NCBI RefSeq assembly: GCF_900176115.1
Contig: NZ_FWWR01000011.1
Coordinates: forward strand, 242,227 to 306,226
Direction of reading: 5' to 3'
DNA length: 64,000 nucleotides
Source of the DNA: Peptoniphilus asaccharolyticus DSM 20463
GTDB lineage: Bacteria > Bacillota > Clostridia > Tissierellales > Peptoniphilaceae
The notes beneath the pieces were generated by a model that was given only the letters and a program-made list of their open reading frames with translations, had not been told where the DNA came from and searched no databases. The position numbers were made by a program, and so were the translations under genes. Below, one piece after another: positions 38,775 to 48,093 of the stretch; positions within the stretch are counted from its first letter, which is position 1; every line of letters begins with the position of its first letter.

Positions 38775-39248
38775 CTACTCTTGCCAATTTTTACAAACAT
38801 CAATCCATTCAATATAATTAGAATACTTCTCTAACTGTTCAAGATTTACTTTAACAGTGTTGTAAGAATCTCCACCGCCAGTATAAACTATATCAAATCT
38901 TTTTAAAGATTCGTCCAAGTATACTTTCACATTGTCTTTTAACCCAAAAGGACATATCCCACCAGGCGAGTGCCCTGTCAATCTTTCAACATCTTCAAAA
39001 GAAGCCATCTTAGCTTTTGAGTTGAACTTAGCCTTGTATTTTGGATTATCTATCTTTGCATCTCCACTTGTAACTATTAATACAGTTTCATCTCCAATTA
39101 CAAAAGACATTGTCTTTGCAATTTGCTTTGGTTCACAGCCAAGTAAACTCGCAGCATTTTCTACAGTGTCAGATATTACATCACTATGTAAAACTAAATC
39201 TTCTAAATCATCTTTCTTAAATACTTCTCTTACACTTTCTACAGACAT
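38775..39248 (-). CDS. YbaK/EbsC-family aminoacyl-tRNA deacylase
   Basis: Hydrolyses mischarged tRNA in trans, for example Cys-tRNA-Pro in the case of YbaK. The 157-residue protein has the family pattern QIAKTMSFVIGDETVLIVTSGD with the conserved lysine, and TGHSPGGICPFGL, the glycine-rich active-site loop. Cytosolic, single domain. It stands alone with its own short leader; the exact tRNA substrate cannot be told from the sequence. Confidence 0.88.
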   Translation of the reverse strand: MSVESVREVFKKDDLEDLVLHSDVISDTVENAASLLGCEPKQIAKTMSFVIGDETVLIVTSGDAKIDNPKYKAKFNSKAKMASFEDVERLTGHSPGGICPFGLKDNVKVYLDESLKRFDIVYTGGGDSYNTVKVNLEQLEKYSNYIEWIDVCKNWQE

Positions 39249-39371
39249 ATTTCCCTCAGCTACAAACTTATTTTAAATTTTAATCTTTAACATCTTAGTT
39301 ATTACACCAAAATCATAAGTATTTTCTATTTCTTTTTAATATTTGATTCTATTTCCAATCCCTGAACTATC

Positions 39372-39851
39372 TTATGACTCATTTACCAACTTGCCTGTCA
39401 TGTGTTCAATAGTTAGCTCAAGCATCTGAACTCTACTTCCGGCCTTAACAATCTCTTCTTCAACCGCCTCAGCTGTAGGATAGTATTTAAGAGCAAGTTT
39501 TCTAACTCTCTCTATAGTTTCTTCTTGGTCTTCTATGAATTTAATTTTTCCAAATATAATTATGCTCTTTATGTTTAATGCCCAATCGCCCTCTTTACGA
39601 AATCCTTCATCATATACACAAAATGAAACCTTATTATTATTTCTAAGAGCATCCAACTTATATCCTACTTTTGCACAGTGAAAATAAATCTTTCCATTTT
39701 CCTCTTCATATACAAAGTCTAAAGGAAGTGCATAAGGATAATCCTCATCTCCCACAACTGCCAAAACACCTCTTGGCTCTCTCTTTAAAATCTCGATACA
39801 TTCTTCATTAGATAACTGTTGCGCACTTCTTCTCATTTTTCTAAATTCCAT
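39372..39851 (-). CDS. Pyridoxamine 5'-phosphate oxidase-like flavoprotein (Nim-related)
   Basis: Split-barrel FMN-binding protein of 159 residues. The start RKMRRSAQQLSNEECIEIL and GVLAVVGDEDYPYALPLDFVY are typical of the NimA-related group, some members of which reduce 5-nitroimidazoles; a conserved FHCAKVGYKLDAL follows. Whether this one gives drug resistance cannot be said. A TAGGAGGA site precedes the ATG at 39851. It is a single gene between YbaK and the ABC permease. Confidence 0.82.
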   Translation of the reverse strand: MEFRKMRRSAQQLSNEECIEILKREPRGVLAVVGDEDYPYALPLDFVYEEENGKIYFHCAKVGYKLDALRNNNKVSFCVYDEGFRKEGDWALNIKSIIIFGKIKFIEDQEETIERVRKLALKYYPTAEAVEEEIVKAGSRVQMLELTIEHMTGKLVNES

Positions 39852-39969
39852 CTACTATCCTCCTACCAAATTTTAAATTATTTATCTATATTATACTAAA
39901 TTTTAATATTAGTTATATATCCTAACAAACAAGTTTTTGATATATAATTTTTTCTTCATACTCACTAAA

Positions 39970-42414
39970 CTATTCTCTAACTAATTCTACAATATTTTTA
40001 CTTGTTACTTTCTTCATTGCTACATAATATATTATATAATTAATCAAACTAACGCCACAAATAATTGCAAAGCTTACTCTTAATGGGAAAATAGACATGT
40101 ATTTTTTTAAATTCATATATGGAATTGTCTTTAATAATAAACCAAAAAATATACTAGTTAATAATATCGCCATAACTATCGATTTAAAAATATTTTTTAT
40201 ATTATCTAATAAAAACATTTTTTCTAAATCTTCTACGTACATACCATTACTTAATAGAGAGCCTATCTCCTTGCTTCTATTGAAAAACGTAAGATTAGCC
40301 GAAGAATATGAATTTGCTATATTAAGTAAAATTACAGAAAGTATAATTACTAACCCAATAAAATACTTACCCTGTACATTTATACTAACTAATCTATCTG
40401 TCCTAATTTGATTTTTAACTATAAACTTTTCTCCGCTTTCAACTGTATTTTCCATTATCTTTTCTATACTACTTGAATATTCTTCAAGCATATCTTTATC
40501 AACCTTCATTTCTAGTTCATAGTACATTCTTGGAAATTCCATCCCTTTTTTTGCAAAATACTTTTCAGATTCTTTAATAATTTTTTGAAAATTTTCTATA
40601 GAAGTTACTAAGTATACTTGATACAAATTAATACTCTCTTGGTCATCTATGAATTTAGTTAATTTCTTATCTATTTTTATTTCCTGTTCATTTAAATTTT
40701 CCAATGCTCTAATATAGACTTTATCAACATTTTTATCAATATATTGAATAAAGCTCGCTTCTGAATAAAAACTCTTTGGATCTTCTTGGACTAAATTTAC
40801 TAAAATCACATCAGAGTTGTTTTTACTAATTCTTGCAAATCTGTCTTTGTCTATTCCTACTAAAGTTCCGTCTACTAGGCTATCTTCAGAATAGTAAAAT
40901 AATCCGTCAAATCCTTTTGAATATCCTATATTATTAAATTCTTTGCTGTAATTTAACTTATCAGTATTCACGTAGTAATTTTTCTTTATTGATATCATTG
41001 CATTTTCTGATTCAAACTCTTTTAAAATATCATCGAATATCTTTGGATAAACATTTTCATTTGTACTGTATCTTAACAATAAATTAAAGTTTCTTTTATT
41101 AATATTTCTCTCACCATTATATACATCTATGGTATTTACACAGATTAGTAACAAAATAAGACACAGTCCTGTAATCATAATCGCAAACATGGCTCTTATA
41201 TTTTTATTATTATTTTTCTTTAATTCTTTAAATAAATCTCTATGTTTTGTTTTCTTCATAGATTTAGTCTGAATATTCTCTTTTAACCCTTCTAAAATTG
41301 AAATTTTAGAAATTATTTTAGTCGGGAATGTTATAGAAATAAACAAAATTATAAATATAATTAGGTTTATCACTATAATAGATATCCAATTAATATATAT
41401 GCTTCTGGATTCCATAAATAGCAATTTACTTTGAAGTGAAAAAAGCTTATTGAAAATCTTCAAAATTATAAACAGTCCACTTATTTCTCCCAATATAATT
41501 GGTAAAATTGAAATTTTAAAAATCTCTTTAAAAAGTAATAAATAAATTTGAAAATTTGTTGCTCCTATAGATTTATACATTGAAAATTCTTTAATTTTAT
41601 AAATCCCCCAAATTTTAAATATATTTTTCATCATAAATGTAAATATAATTATTAAGACAACAATTACTAAAAGCTTTGATGAAATAAAACCTAAGATATT
41701 AAAGCCTTTTTCTGTTATATCAAAAAATCTTAATAAATTTATATTTTCTAATACTGGATTCTTATCCCCTACAATTTTTTCTATTTCTGCCTTTGTCTCA
41801 TAAGTTTTAAGCAAATTCTTAACTTGTATACAAGGATACATTTCTAATTTATTATCTATTAATGAGTATACTTCTTGAATATTTTTATTAGATTTTGAAT
41901 CATAAACTCCAACAATTTTAAAACTTAAACTACCTGTACTTTTAAAGATTTCATTTTTGTTATAGCTGAAAGTAGCCTCAATAGGTTTGTTTTTTAGAAT
42001 CCTCTCTCCTTTTTCAACTTCAATTTCATCTCCTAAAACTAAGTTGAAATTTTTTAAGGTTTTTTCAGACACTAAAAGTTCATTTTTATTTTTAGGTAAT
42101 TCTCCTATTTTCAAAAAATTTTTCTGCATAGAAAAATAATTTTCATCATACCTATTTATAGTAAATAATTTTTTTCGACATCTTAAAGATTTTGGTTCAC
42201 TTCTTAATCCAACTAATTTTACATTTTCTAGTTTTTTTATTTTTTCTACTTCATTTACTTTTACCTTTGAATACAATGTGATATGTTCCGGCATATCTTT
42301 TTTATAAAAATTATAAACTTCTAAGTTTTGAGTTATTAAAATATAGCTTAAAATTGAAATAACAAATGACATAATAAAAACTGAAATTAATATTGAAATA
42401 TTTTTTCTATTCAT
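39970..42414 (-). CDS. FtsX-type ABC transporter permease (BceB-like)
   Basis: Large membrane subunit, about 814 residues, with one N-terminal helix (about 10-33), three helices around 240-375, one near 408-430, and three at 690-810, separated by large extracellular domains. The two FtsX-like halves fit MacB/BceB-type exporters that free antimicrobial peptides or lipid II cycle targets. The frame opens further upstream; the ATG at 42414 has GGAG 9 nt before it and is preferred, ATG 42423 is possible. It overlaps the ATPase gene by 8 bp. Confidence 0.85.
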   Translation of the reverse strand: MNRKNISILISVFIMSFVISILSYILITQNLEVYNFYKKDMPEHITLYSKVKVNEVEKIKKLENVKLVGLRSEPKSLRCRKKLFTINRYDENYFSMQKNFLKIGELPKNKNELLVSEKTLKNFNLVLGDEIEVEKGERILKNKPIEATFSYNKNEIFKSTGSLSFKIVGVYDSKSNKNIQEVYSLIDNKLEMYPCIQVKNLLKTYETKAEIEKIVGDKNPVLENINLLRFFDITEKGFNILGFISSKLLVIVVLIIIFTFMMKNIFKIWGIYKIKEFSMYKSIGATNFQIYLLLFKEIFKISILPIILGEISGLFIILKIFNKLFSLQSKLLFMESRSIYINWISIIVINLIIFIILFISITFPTKIISKISILEGLKENIQTKSMKKTKHRDLFKELKKNNNKNIRAMFAIMITGLCLILLLICVNTIDVYNGERNINKRNFNLLLRYSTNENVYPKIFDDILKEFESENAMISIKKNYYVNTDKLNYSKEFNNIGYSKGFDGLFYYSEDSLVDGTLVGIDKDRFARISKNNSDVILVNLVQEDPKSFYSEASFIQYIDKNVDKVYIRALENLNEQEIKIDKKLTKFIDDQESINLYQVYLVTSIENFQKIIKESEKYFAKKGMEFPRMYYELEMKVDKDMLEEYSSSIEKIMENTVESGEKFIVKNQIRTDRLVSINVQGKYFIGLVIILSVILLNIANSYSSANLTFFNRSKEIGSLLSNGMYVEDLEKMFLLDNIKNIFKSIVMAILLTSIFFGLLLKTIPYMNLKKYMSIFPLRVSFAIICGVSLINYIIYYVAMKKVTSKNIVELVRE

Positions 42415-43087
42415 TTTTCTCATCTCCAATATTCTTTCCGTCTTCTATTGTTATTATTCTACTAGCTTGTAAAGCCACCCTTTCATCATGTGTTATCAAT
42501 ATAATAGTCTGGTTTAAACTATGGTTAAAATACTTGAGTATATCTATTATTTCTTGTGAATTATTCCTATCTAGATTACCTGTTGGTTCATCTGCAAGTA
42601 TTATAGAAGGTTTGTATATTAAACTCCTTGCTATTGCAACTCTCTGTTGTTGCCCTCCTGACAGTTCCGAAGGAAAATTATCTAATTTATTTTCTAAACC
42701 TAGCTTATGTACTATGTTATTAAAAAATTCCATATCTATTTTTCTACTATCTAATTTTAGAGGCAACTCTATATTATGTCTTACTGTTAAATTTGGAATT
42801 AAATTATAAAACTGATATATCAACCCAACTTTTCTTCTTCTAAATAAAGCAAGTTCCTTATCAGAGTATTCCGATATATCTGTTTCTTCAATAAAAATTT
42901 TCCCTTTACTAGGTGTATCCACTCCTCCTATACAATGAAGTAGTGTAGATTTACCTGATCCACTTGCACCTACTATAGCTATAAATTCACCTTTTTCTAC
43001 TTTAAAACTTACTCCATCCAAAGCCTTTGTATAAGGTTCTTCTTTCCCATAAACTTTTTCTAAATTTTCAACTCTTAATATTTCCAT
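42407..43087 (-). CDS. ABC transporter ATP-binding protein (BceA/MacB-like)
   Basis: ATPase subunit of 226 residues for the neighbouring permease. Walker A GASGSGKST, Q-loop region IYQFYNLIPNLTVRHNIELP (typical of the LolD/MacB/BceA subfamily), signature LSGGQQQRVAIARSL, Walker B ILADEPTGNLD and H-loop LITHDE are all present. AAGGAG precedes the ATG. Upstream in the same direction was probably the histidine kinase gene, now separated by an IS110 element. Confidence 0.93.
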   Translation of the reverse strand: MEILRVENLEKVYGKEEPYTKALDGVSFKVEKGEFIAIVGASGSGKSTLLHCIGGVDTPSKGKIFIEETDISEYSDKELALFRRRKVGLIYQFYNLIPNLTVRHNIELPLKLDSRKIDMEFFNNIVHKLGLENKLDNFPSELSGGQQQRVAIARSLIYKPSIILADEPTGNLDRNNSQEIIDILKYFNHSLNQTIILITHDERVALQASRIITIEDGKNIGDEKNE

Positions 43088-43111
43088 CTTTATCTCCTTA
43101 TATAATGTATT

Positions 43112-43132
43112 TAGGTTGTTAAAGGTAACCTA
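43112..43132. promoter_or_regulatory. Inverted repeat upstream of the ABC operon (possible operator)
   Basis: TAGGTT-(9 nt)-AACCTA lies 25-45 bp before the ATPase start codon. In related systems the response regulator binds an inverted repeat upstream of the transporter genes; this is a candidate only. Confidence 0.3.
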
Positions 43133-43182
43133 TAATCCTTTATCGACTAAATATTATTCAGGTTTGCTGTATAATATTGTTA

Positions 43183-43349
43183 TTAGATAGAGTGTACTCG
43201 TTTTCTCCTTGAGATTTAATCTCGTAATTGAAAGAGTGAGTCCTCTAATCTTTTAACTGTTTACGAATAAGTTAGATGTTGACCCTCTTAGGGTACTTCG
43301 TATTTAGCATAAGGCAGTAACGTTATTAGATTTTGAGGTGTCTATCTAA
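43183..43349 (+). ncRNA. Predicted bridge RNA of the IS110 element
   Basis: A perfect 9-bp long-range pair TTAGATAGA (43183-43191) / TCTATCTAA (43341-43349) encloses two hairpins with internal loops. Hairpin 1: ACTC/GAGT (43196-43199/43234-43237), internal loop of 11 and 10 nt, cap GAGAT-TTA-ATCTC (43211-43223). Hairpin 2: TACGAA/TTCGTA (43262-43267/43297-43302), internal loop of 14 and 2 nt, cap ACCCT-CTT-AGGGT (43282-43294). A TATAAT box at 43170-43175 would start transcription at about the first paired base. Size (167 nt) and position upstream of the recombinase match IS110-group bridge RNAs such as that of IS621. Confidence 0.6.
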
Positions 43350-43372
43350 AATACTTTTTTGTGAGGTTTCAA

Positions 43373-44542
43373 ATGTTTTATTTAGGTATTGATATTGGTA
43401 AAAATACTCATGTTGCTTCATTAGTTGATGATAAGAAAAAAGTTATTTTTAAAGCTTTTTCTTTTTCAAATTCCATTTATGGTGCTGAGAGTTTAATCCT
43501 TAAACTAGAAGCTTTCAAAAATGAACTTGAAATTGGCATGGAGGCTACTGGTCATTATTGGTTATCTCTATACTCATATCTTGCCCAAAAAAACTTTACT
43601 GTTCGTGTTATCAATCCAATCCAAACTGATGGTTGGAGACAAGGTATCGAAATCAGAAAGAGAAAAACTGATATTATTGATTCTCTTTTAATAGCCGATC
43701 TTCTTCGCTATGGTGATTTTGTTGAAACTTCTCTTTCTAATGAGGACTATTTGTCTTTGAGAAATCTTTCTAGATTCAGATCTTATCTTGTATCATCAAT
43801 TGGTGATCTTAAAAGAAAGACTATTGCTCTTTTAGACCAAGTTTTCCCTGAATATGCTTCTTCTTTTAGCAATATTTTTGGTAAGACTTCTAAAGAAATT
43901 CTTTCAAATTTCTCTACTCCTTTAGACTTTGAAGATATCAGTTCTGAAGATTTACAATATTTTTTAGACAATGTTTCTCGAAAGAAGTATGCTTCTAGAA
44001 AACTTGAAGAACTTTCTAAGAAAGCTTCTAAATCTTTTGGCATTAATTTCTGCATGGATTCTTTTAGACTTCAAATTAAAATGCTTATAGGGCAAATTTC
44101 TTTTATTCAAAATCAAGTTTTAGATGTTGAAAAAGAAATTGAAATTTTACTTGAAAAACTCAATTCTCCAATTAATACCATTCCTGGTATTGGTTCTGTT
44201 AATGCTGCTACTATATTAGGTGAGATTGGAGATATTAAAAGATTTTCTAATCCTTCTAAGCTTGTCGCTTATGCTGGTTTGGATGCTAGTGTTTCTCAGT
44301 CTGGAGAATATGAATCTACTTACAATCATATGAGTAAAAGAGGTTCTCCTTACTTAAGGCGTGCTCTTTTTCAATCCGCTCTTAGAGCTGAATTTTGTGA
44401 CCCAGTTTTTTCTGATTATTATCAGAAGAAAATCAGTGAAGGCAAACATCATTTAGTTGCTACAAACGCTGTTGCTAGAAAGCTTTGTCATACTATTTTT
44501 GCTGTTTTAACTAAAAATGAACCATATCAACAACAAAGTTAG
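43373..44542 (+). CDS. IS110-family recombinase/transposase
   Basis: DEDD-type recombinase of 389 residues. The N-terminal RuvC-like domain has FYLGIDIGKNTHVASL (D), GMEATGHYW (E) and RKTDIIDSLLIADLL (D, D). The C-terminal Tnp domain has PGIGSVNAATILGEIG, FSNPSKLVAYAGLDASVSQSG and HMSKRGSPYLRRALFQSAL with the conserved serine nucleophile. GTG 43361 opens the frame, but GAGG 6 nt before ATG 43373 decides the start. The frame is intact, so the element may be active, guided by the RNA upstream. Confidence 0.93.
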   Translation: MFYLGIDIGKNTHVASLVDDKKKVIFKAFSFSNSIYGAESLILKLEAFKNELEIGMEATGHYWLSLYSYLAQKNFTVRVINPIQTDGWRQGIEIRKRKTDIIDSLLIADLLRYGDFVETSLSNEDYLSLRNLSRFRSYLVSSIGDLKRKTIALLDQVFPEYASSFSNIFGKTSKEILSNFSTPLDFEDISSEDLQYFLDNVSRKKYASRKLEELSKKASKSFGINFCMDSFRLQIKMLIGQISFIQNQVLDVEKEIEILLEKLNSPINTIPGIGSVNAATILGEIGDIKRFSNPSKLVAYAGLDASVSQSGEYESTYNHMSKRGSPYLRRALFQSALRAEFCDPVFSDYYQKKISEGKHHLVATNAVARKLCHTIFAVLTKNEPYQQQS

Positions 44543-44870
44543 TTTTTGCTTAATTATGAATTAATTTTTGAAAAAGGTTCTGTAAATGACGAGCTTTGCT
44601 CGGGCATAGCCTTTATCATTTACAGGTTCTTTTGAGAAAATTACTATTTAAAAGGAAAAAACTTTGCTAACCCTATTTTTAATCTTAAACTTTAGGGTAC
44701 TTTTTCATGCTTATTTTTATTCAGTTTTTATCAATATCATTACTTATATTTTCTTTGTTTCACCTCTTGACTTTTAATAGTTAGTCTTTCTTAATTCTAT
44801 AATATTAAATGAAAGTGATTTTAAAATGACTAAAAAAAGAATTCTAATAAAATTAAAATTCTTTTACATA
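44543..44870. other. Right non-coding end of IS110 and kinase-side intergenic
   Basis: There is no gene in these 328 bp. A stem CTGTAAATGA / TCATTTACAG (44580-44589/44616-44625) encloses a smaller CGAGC-TTT-GCTCG hairpin and is followed by GTTCTTTT; it may act as terminator of the recombinase gene or form part of the element end. The rest is AT-rich and featureless to my eye, apart from a weak T-run before the kinase stop codon. Confidence 0.55.
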
Positions 44871-45722
44871 TTATTTATAAAGTTTAATAATAAAATTTGC
44901 TCCTTCATTACTATTTTCTACTCTAATTTCTCCATTATTACTTTCTATAATAGTTTTTGATATTGCTAATCCAAGTCCAAATCCATTTGAATCTGGAGTC
45001 TTATAAAATCTATTAAATATTTTAGACTTATGCTCTTCTTTTATTCCTCCACCATCATCTTCAATAGAAATAGTTGTAAAAATAGGATTATCGACTGTAG
45101 TTATTTTTATTTTATTAACTCCACTTAAATTTAAAGAATTTTTTAAAATATTAATTATTGCCTCACTAATCCAATAAAAATCTCCAGTGATTAATTCATT
45201 TGAGTATTTTTCTATTATTTCTATATTTTTTCTTTCTATCTCATTCCCTAAAATATCCAGCACATAATCAAAAATTTCTTCAACATATATCTTATCTTTT
45301 TTCATTTTTTCATTTTGTGCATCTAAACTAGATAATTTTAACAATATTTCAACCAATGAATTTAATCGATTGAGTTGCACTTTAAACTTTTGAAATTCTA
45401 TATCTTCTTTTTCTAAAATTTCAATATCAAAAAGCATATTAGTTATTGGTGTCTTTATTTGATGAGATATATCTTCTAAATTTCTTATTTGAGCTAAAGA
45501 ATAATCTTTAAATTTCTCTTTTTTTTCCACTATTTCTAAAAATAATTTATATATTTGATCTTCCAAAATCGAAAATTCATCTTGCTTCATTGGAGTTTTA
45601 TAATTCTTTTTCTCTAAATTTTCAACTAAATTTAAGATTTCTTCTATTCTATTTTTTTCTCTCATTCTTGTATATAAATATAAACCTAATAAACTTAATA
45701 TCCAACAAATATATATCATCAT
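44871..45722 (-). CDS. Sensor histidine kinase (BceS-like)
   Basis: Membrane kinase of 283 residues with one N-terminal hydrophobic segment (MIYICWILSLLGLYLY) and almost no extracellular sensor domain. The H-box is EDISHQIKTPITNML, and the ATP-binding domain has EDDGGGIKEEH, FNRFYKT and GFGLGLAISKTI. Such short intramembrane-type kinases work with BceAB-like transporters as the sensor, here probably the ABC genes across the IS110 element. It overlaps the response regulator gene by 4 bp. Confidence 0.9.
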   Translation of the reverse strand: MMIYICWILSLLGLYLYTRMREKNRIEEILNLVENLEKKNYKTPMKQDEFSILEDQIYKLFLEIVEKKEKFKDYSLAQIRNLEDISHQIKTPITNMLFDIEILEKEDIEFQKFKVQLNRLNSLVEILLKLSSLDAQNEKMKKDKIYVEEIFDYVLDILGNEIERKNIEIIEKYSNELITGDFYWISEAIINILKNSLNLSGVNKIKITTVDNPIFTTISIEDDGGGIKEEHKSKIFNRFYKTPDSNGFGLGLAISKTIIESNNGEIRVENSNEGANFIIKLYK

Positions 45723-46372
45723 AAATCCATCCTATACCCTATTCCACGAACTGTAGATATAACTGACTTTTCTGTTTTAGCTCTTATTCTTTTAATAGTT
45801 GCTGTCAGAGTGTTATCATTTACAAATTGATTTCTATCTTCCCAAAACCACTGTAATAATTGATCTCTTGTAAAGATTCTATTTGGATTTTTTATAAAAA
45901 TACTTAATACTTCATATTCTAGTGCTGATAAATCTACATAATTCCCTTTATAAAAAATTATTGATTGCTCCAAATCTAAATTAAATTCGCCCATTTCTAT
46001 TCTATTTCCATTCTTCATTGGCAAAGTTCTTAAAGCCGCTCCAATTCTAGCTCTTAAAATACTTAAGTTGAATGGCTTTGTTAAATAATCATCTGCCCCA
46101 CTATCAAGTGCTTCCACTATAAAATCTTCATCATTCTTTACAGTTGTTATTATTACTCTAATGTTCTTTTCTTTTAACACATGAAGTAAATTTATTCCAG
46201 ATTTGTCAGGCAAATTTATATCTACTATCGCTAAATCAAATCTTTCATCAAGTTTTGCCATTGCTTCTCTATATGAATATGCAGTTGTAATTTTATACGA
46301 TTCATTCTCTAAGAAAATTTTTAATCTTTCACTTATTTCTCTGTCATCTTCTATTAATAATATTTTACTCAT
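45719..46372 (-). CDS. OmpR-family response regulator (BceR-like)
   Basis: DNA-binding regulator of 217 residues. The receiver domain has IEDDREISERL, the phosphorylated aspartate in FDLAIVDINLPDKSG and LTKPFNL; the winged-helix domain has VDLSALEYEVLSIFIKN, and ends TVRGIGYRMDL. A GAGGAAAA site precedes the ATG at 46372. With the kinase it forms a two-component pair, most likely controlling the ABC genes at 39970-43087. Confidence 0.94.
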   Translation of the reverse strand: MSKILLIEDDREISERLKIFLENESYKITTAYSYREAMAKLDERFDLAIVDINLPDKSGINLLHVLKEKNIRVIITTVKNDEDFIVEALDSGADDYLTKPFNLSILRARIGAALRTLPMKNGNRIEMGEFNLDLEQSIIFYKGNYVDLSALEYEVLSIFIKNPNRIFTRDQLLQWFWEDRNQFVNDNTLTATIKRIRAKTEKSVISTVRGIGYRMDL

Positions 46373-46494
46373 AATTTTCCTCTTATCCGTGTTCTAAAAT
46401 TTCCCTATAGCTTAGTTAATATCATAGCATTTTATTTATAAACTTTATATCTATGATAAAATATTTATAACAAAACTTTGTTAGGAGGTTTTTT

Positions 46495-47328
46495 ATGAAA
46501 TATTTTGATTTATACAATGGAAATAATTTACCAGCCGTTGGGCTTGGTGTATATACTCTAGAAAATGAGCCTGAACTTAGAAAAGTTATGATTACTGCTC
46601 ATGAAGCAAATTATGAATTAATAGACACTGCTTATTTTTATAAAAATGAAGAATTTATTGGTGAAATAATACAATCTGAAAAATTAAATAAATTTAAAAT
46701 CGCTTCTAAAGTTTGGCCTTCAGATTTCGGAGCAGATGCCACTAAGAGAAGTATTGAAAGGTCTTTAAAATCACTTAGAACCGACTGCTTGGAAATAATG
46801 TATTTACACTGGCCGGGCGAAGACAGCGAACAATCTTGGAAAGTCTTGGAAGATTACTATGAACAACGTATTTTTAAAAACATAGGAGTTTGCAATTTCT
46901 ACAAACATCACTTAGACAAACTTTCTGTGACCGCAAATATAAAACCTCATGTTGACCAAATCGAAACCCATCCCTTGCTCACTCTAAATAATTTTATAGA
47001 CTATCTAAAGAAAGAAAACATACAACCCATAGCTTGGAGTCCTCTAGCAAGGGCCAATGGAGAGTTATTTAATGACCAAGCTGTTTTAAAATTAGCTAAA
47101 AAATATGATGTGAGTGTTGGACAAATAGTTTTAAAATACAATATTGCAAGAGACGTAATAGTTCTTCCTCGTACGACAAAAGAGAAGAGAGTTATTGAAA
47201 ATATAGATTTATTTAATTTTGAACTTTCCAAAGAGGATTTTGAACTCTTGGATTCGTTGAATATTGATAAGCATGTTTCTCACAGTCCTGATGAAACAGA
47301 TTGGCTAAAGGAGATTCGCAAGAAATGA
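46495..47328 (+). CDS. Aldo/keto reductase
   Basis: NADPH-dependent reductase with a TIM-barrel fold, 277 residues. The AKR tetrad is visible: the aspartate and tyrosine in IDTAYFYKNEEFIG, lysine in IASKVWPS, and histidine in MYLHWPGE. QIETHPLL (variant of NQIEYHP) and the late LPRTTKEKRVIENI are also typical. TTAGGAGG precedes the ATG. Its stop overlaps the start of the pgeF gene by 4 bp. Substrate unknown. Confidence 0.92.
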   Translation: MKYFDLYNGNNLPAVGLGVYTLENEPELRKVMITAHEANYELIDTAYFYKNEEFIGEIIQSEKLNKFKIASKVWPSDFGADATKRSIERSLKSLRTDCLEIMYLHWPGEDSEQSWKVLEDYYEQRIFKNIGVCNFYKHHLDKLSVTANIKPHVDQIETHPLLTLNNFIDYLKKENIQPIAWSPLARANGELFNDQAVLKLAKKYDVSVGQIVLKYNIARDVIVLPRTTKEKRVIENIDLFNFELSKEDFELLDSLNIDKHVSHSPDETDWLKEIRKK

Positions 47329-48041
47329 TTATTTCAAAATTATTATTAAATGCCGGACTTAAACACTACATCTCCGGTTCTCTCTACGACATGAGAGATA
47401 ATGAAGATATGACAAAGAACTTAAACAATTTTGCAAAAATAATTGAAATTAAACCGAATCAATTTTATACAGCGCACCAACTCCACACTTCAAACATAGA
47501 GTATGCAGATGGCATAAGCGGCATTGAACGACCTTATGGCAGAGTATTTGAGAATACCGACGGTCTTATCACTGACAAAAGAGATATTGCACTCGTTGTA
47601 AAATTTGCAGACTGCACACCTGTTGTCATGTATGACCCGATTAAAAAAGTTCAAGCGGCTGTTCACTCCGGTTGGAGAGGAACTGTGGAAAGAATTTCAA
47701 AAAATGTGCTTGATTTAATGGTGAATGATTTTGGCTGTAATCTTAAAGATATTCTTTGTTTTATAGGCCCAAGCATAGACCAAGAAAACTACGAGGTTGG
47801 AGAAGATGTCTATAATGCTTTTGAAAATTTTGAAAACAGAGATTCTTTTTTCAAACCATTTGGCGAAAAATATAAGTTGAGCATGGTGGATGCAAATTTG
47901 GATATACTTTTGTCCTATGGCATCCCTTTAGAGCATATTGAAGTTTGTCGAGTTTCAACTTTTAATACTCCTGAGCTCAATTCTGCCAGAAGAGATAATC
48001 CGAACTATAAATTAAATTGCATGGTAACCATGATGGAATAA
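47325..48041 (+). CDS. pgeF: PgeF/YfiH-family protein (peptidoglycan editing factor, purine nucleoside phosphorylase-like)
   Basis: Protein of 238 residues in the DUF152/YfiH family, shown in other species to cleave purine nucleosides and, as PgeF, to correct wrongly built UDP-muramyl peptides. The metal ligands are in VKFADCTPVVMYD (cysteine) and AAVHSGWRGTV (histidine), with ITDKRDIAL before them. The frame opens at TTG 47301 within the reductase gene, but the ATG at 47325 overlaps the upstream stop as ATGA and is preferred. It ends at a strong terminator. Confidence 0.88.
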   Translation: MIISKLLLNAGLKHYISGSLYDMRDNEDMTKNLNNFAKIIEIKPNQFYTAHQLHTSNIEYADGISGIERPYGRVFENTDGLITDKRDIALVVKFADCTPVVMYDPIKKVQAAVHSGWRGTVERISKNVLDLMVNDFGCNLKDILCFIGPSIDQENYEVGEDVYNAFENFENRDSFFKPFGEKYKLSMVDANLDILLSYGIPLEHIEVCRVSTFNTPELNSARRDNPNYKLNCMVTMME

Positions 48042-48058
48042 ATATTGAAAATCTAAAA

Positions 48059-48092
48059 ACTCATAGTCTCTCAATTAAGAGAAACTATGAGT
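48059..48092. terminator. Bidirectional terminator
   Basis: Long stem ACTCATAGT-C-TCTC / GAGA-A-ACTATGAGT with flanking A- and T-rich sequence, between convergent pgeF and pabC genes. Confidence 0.85.
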
Positions 48093-48093
48093 T

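Larger units (their letters stand above)
43140..44800 (+). mobile_element. IS110-family element (ends approximate)
   Basis: An intact IS110-type recombinase gene with long flanking non-coding ends and no terminal inverted repeats, as normal for the family. The left non-coding part holds a bridge-RNA-like structure (43183-43349). The right part holds a branched hairpin (44580-44625). The exact boundaries cannot be read without an empty site. It separates the histidine kinase gene from the ABC genes. Confidence 0.75.
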
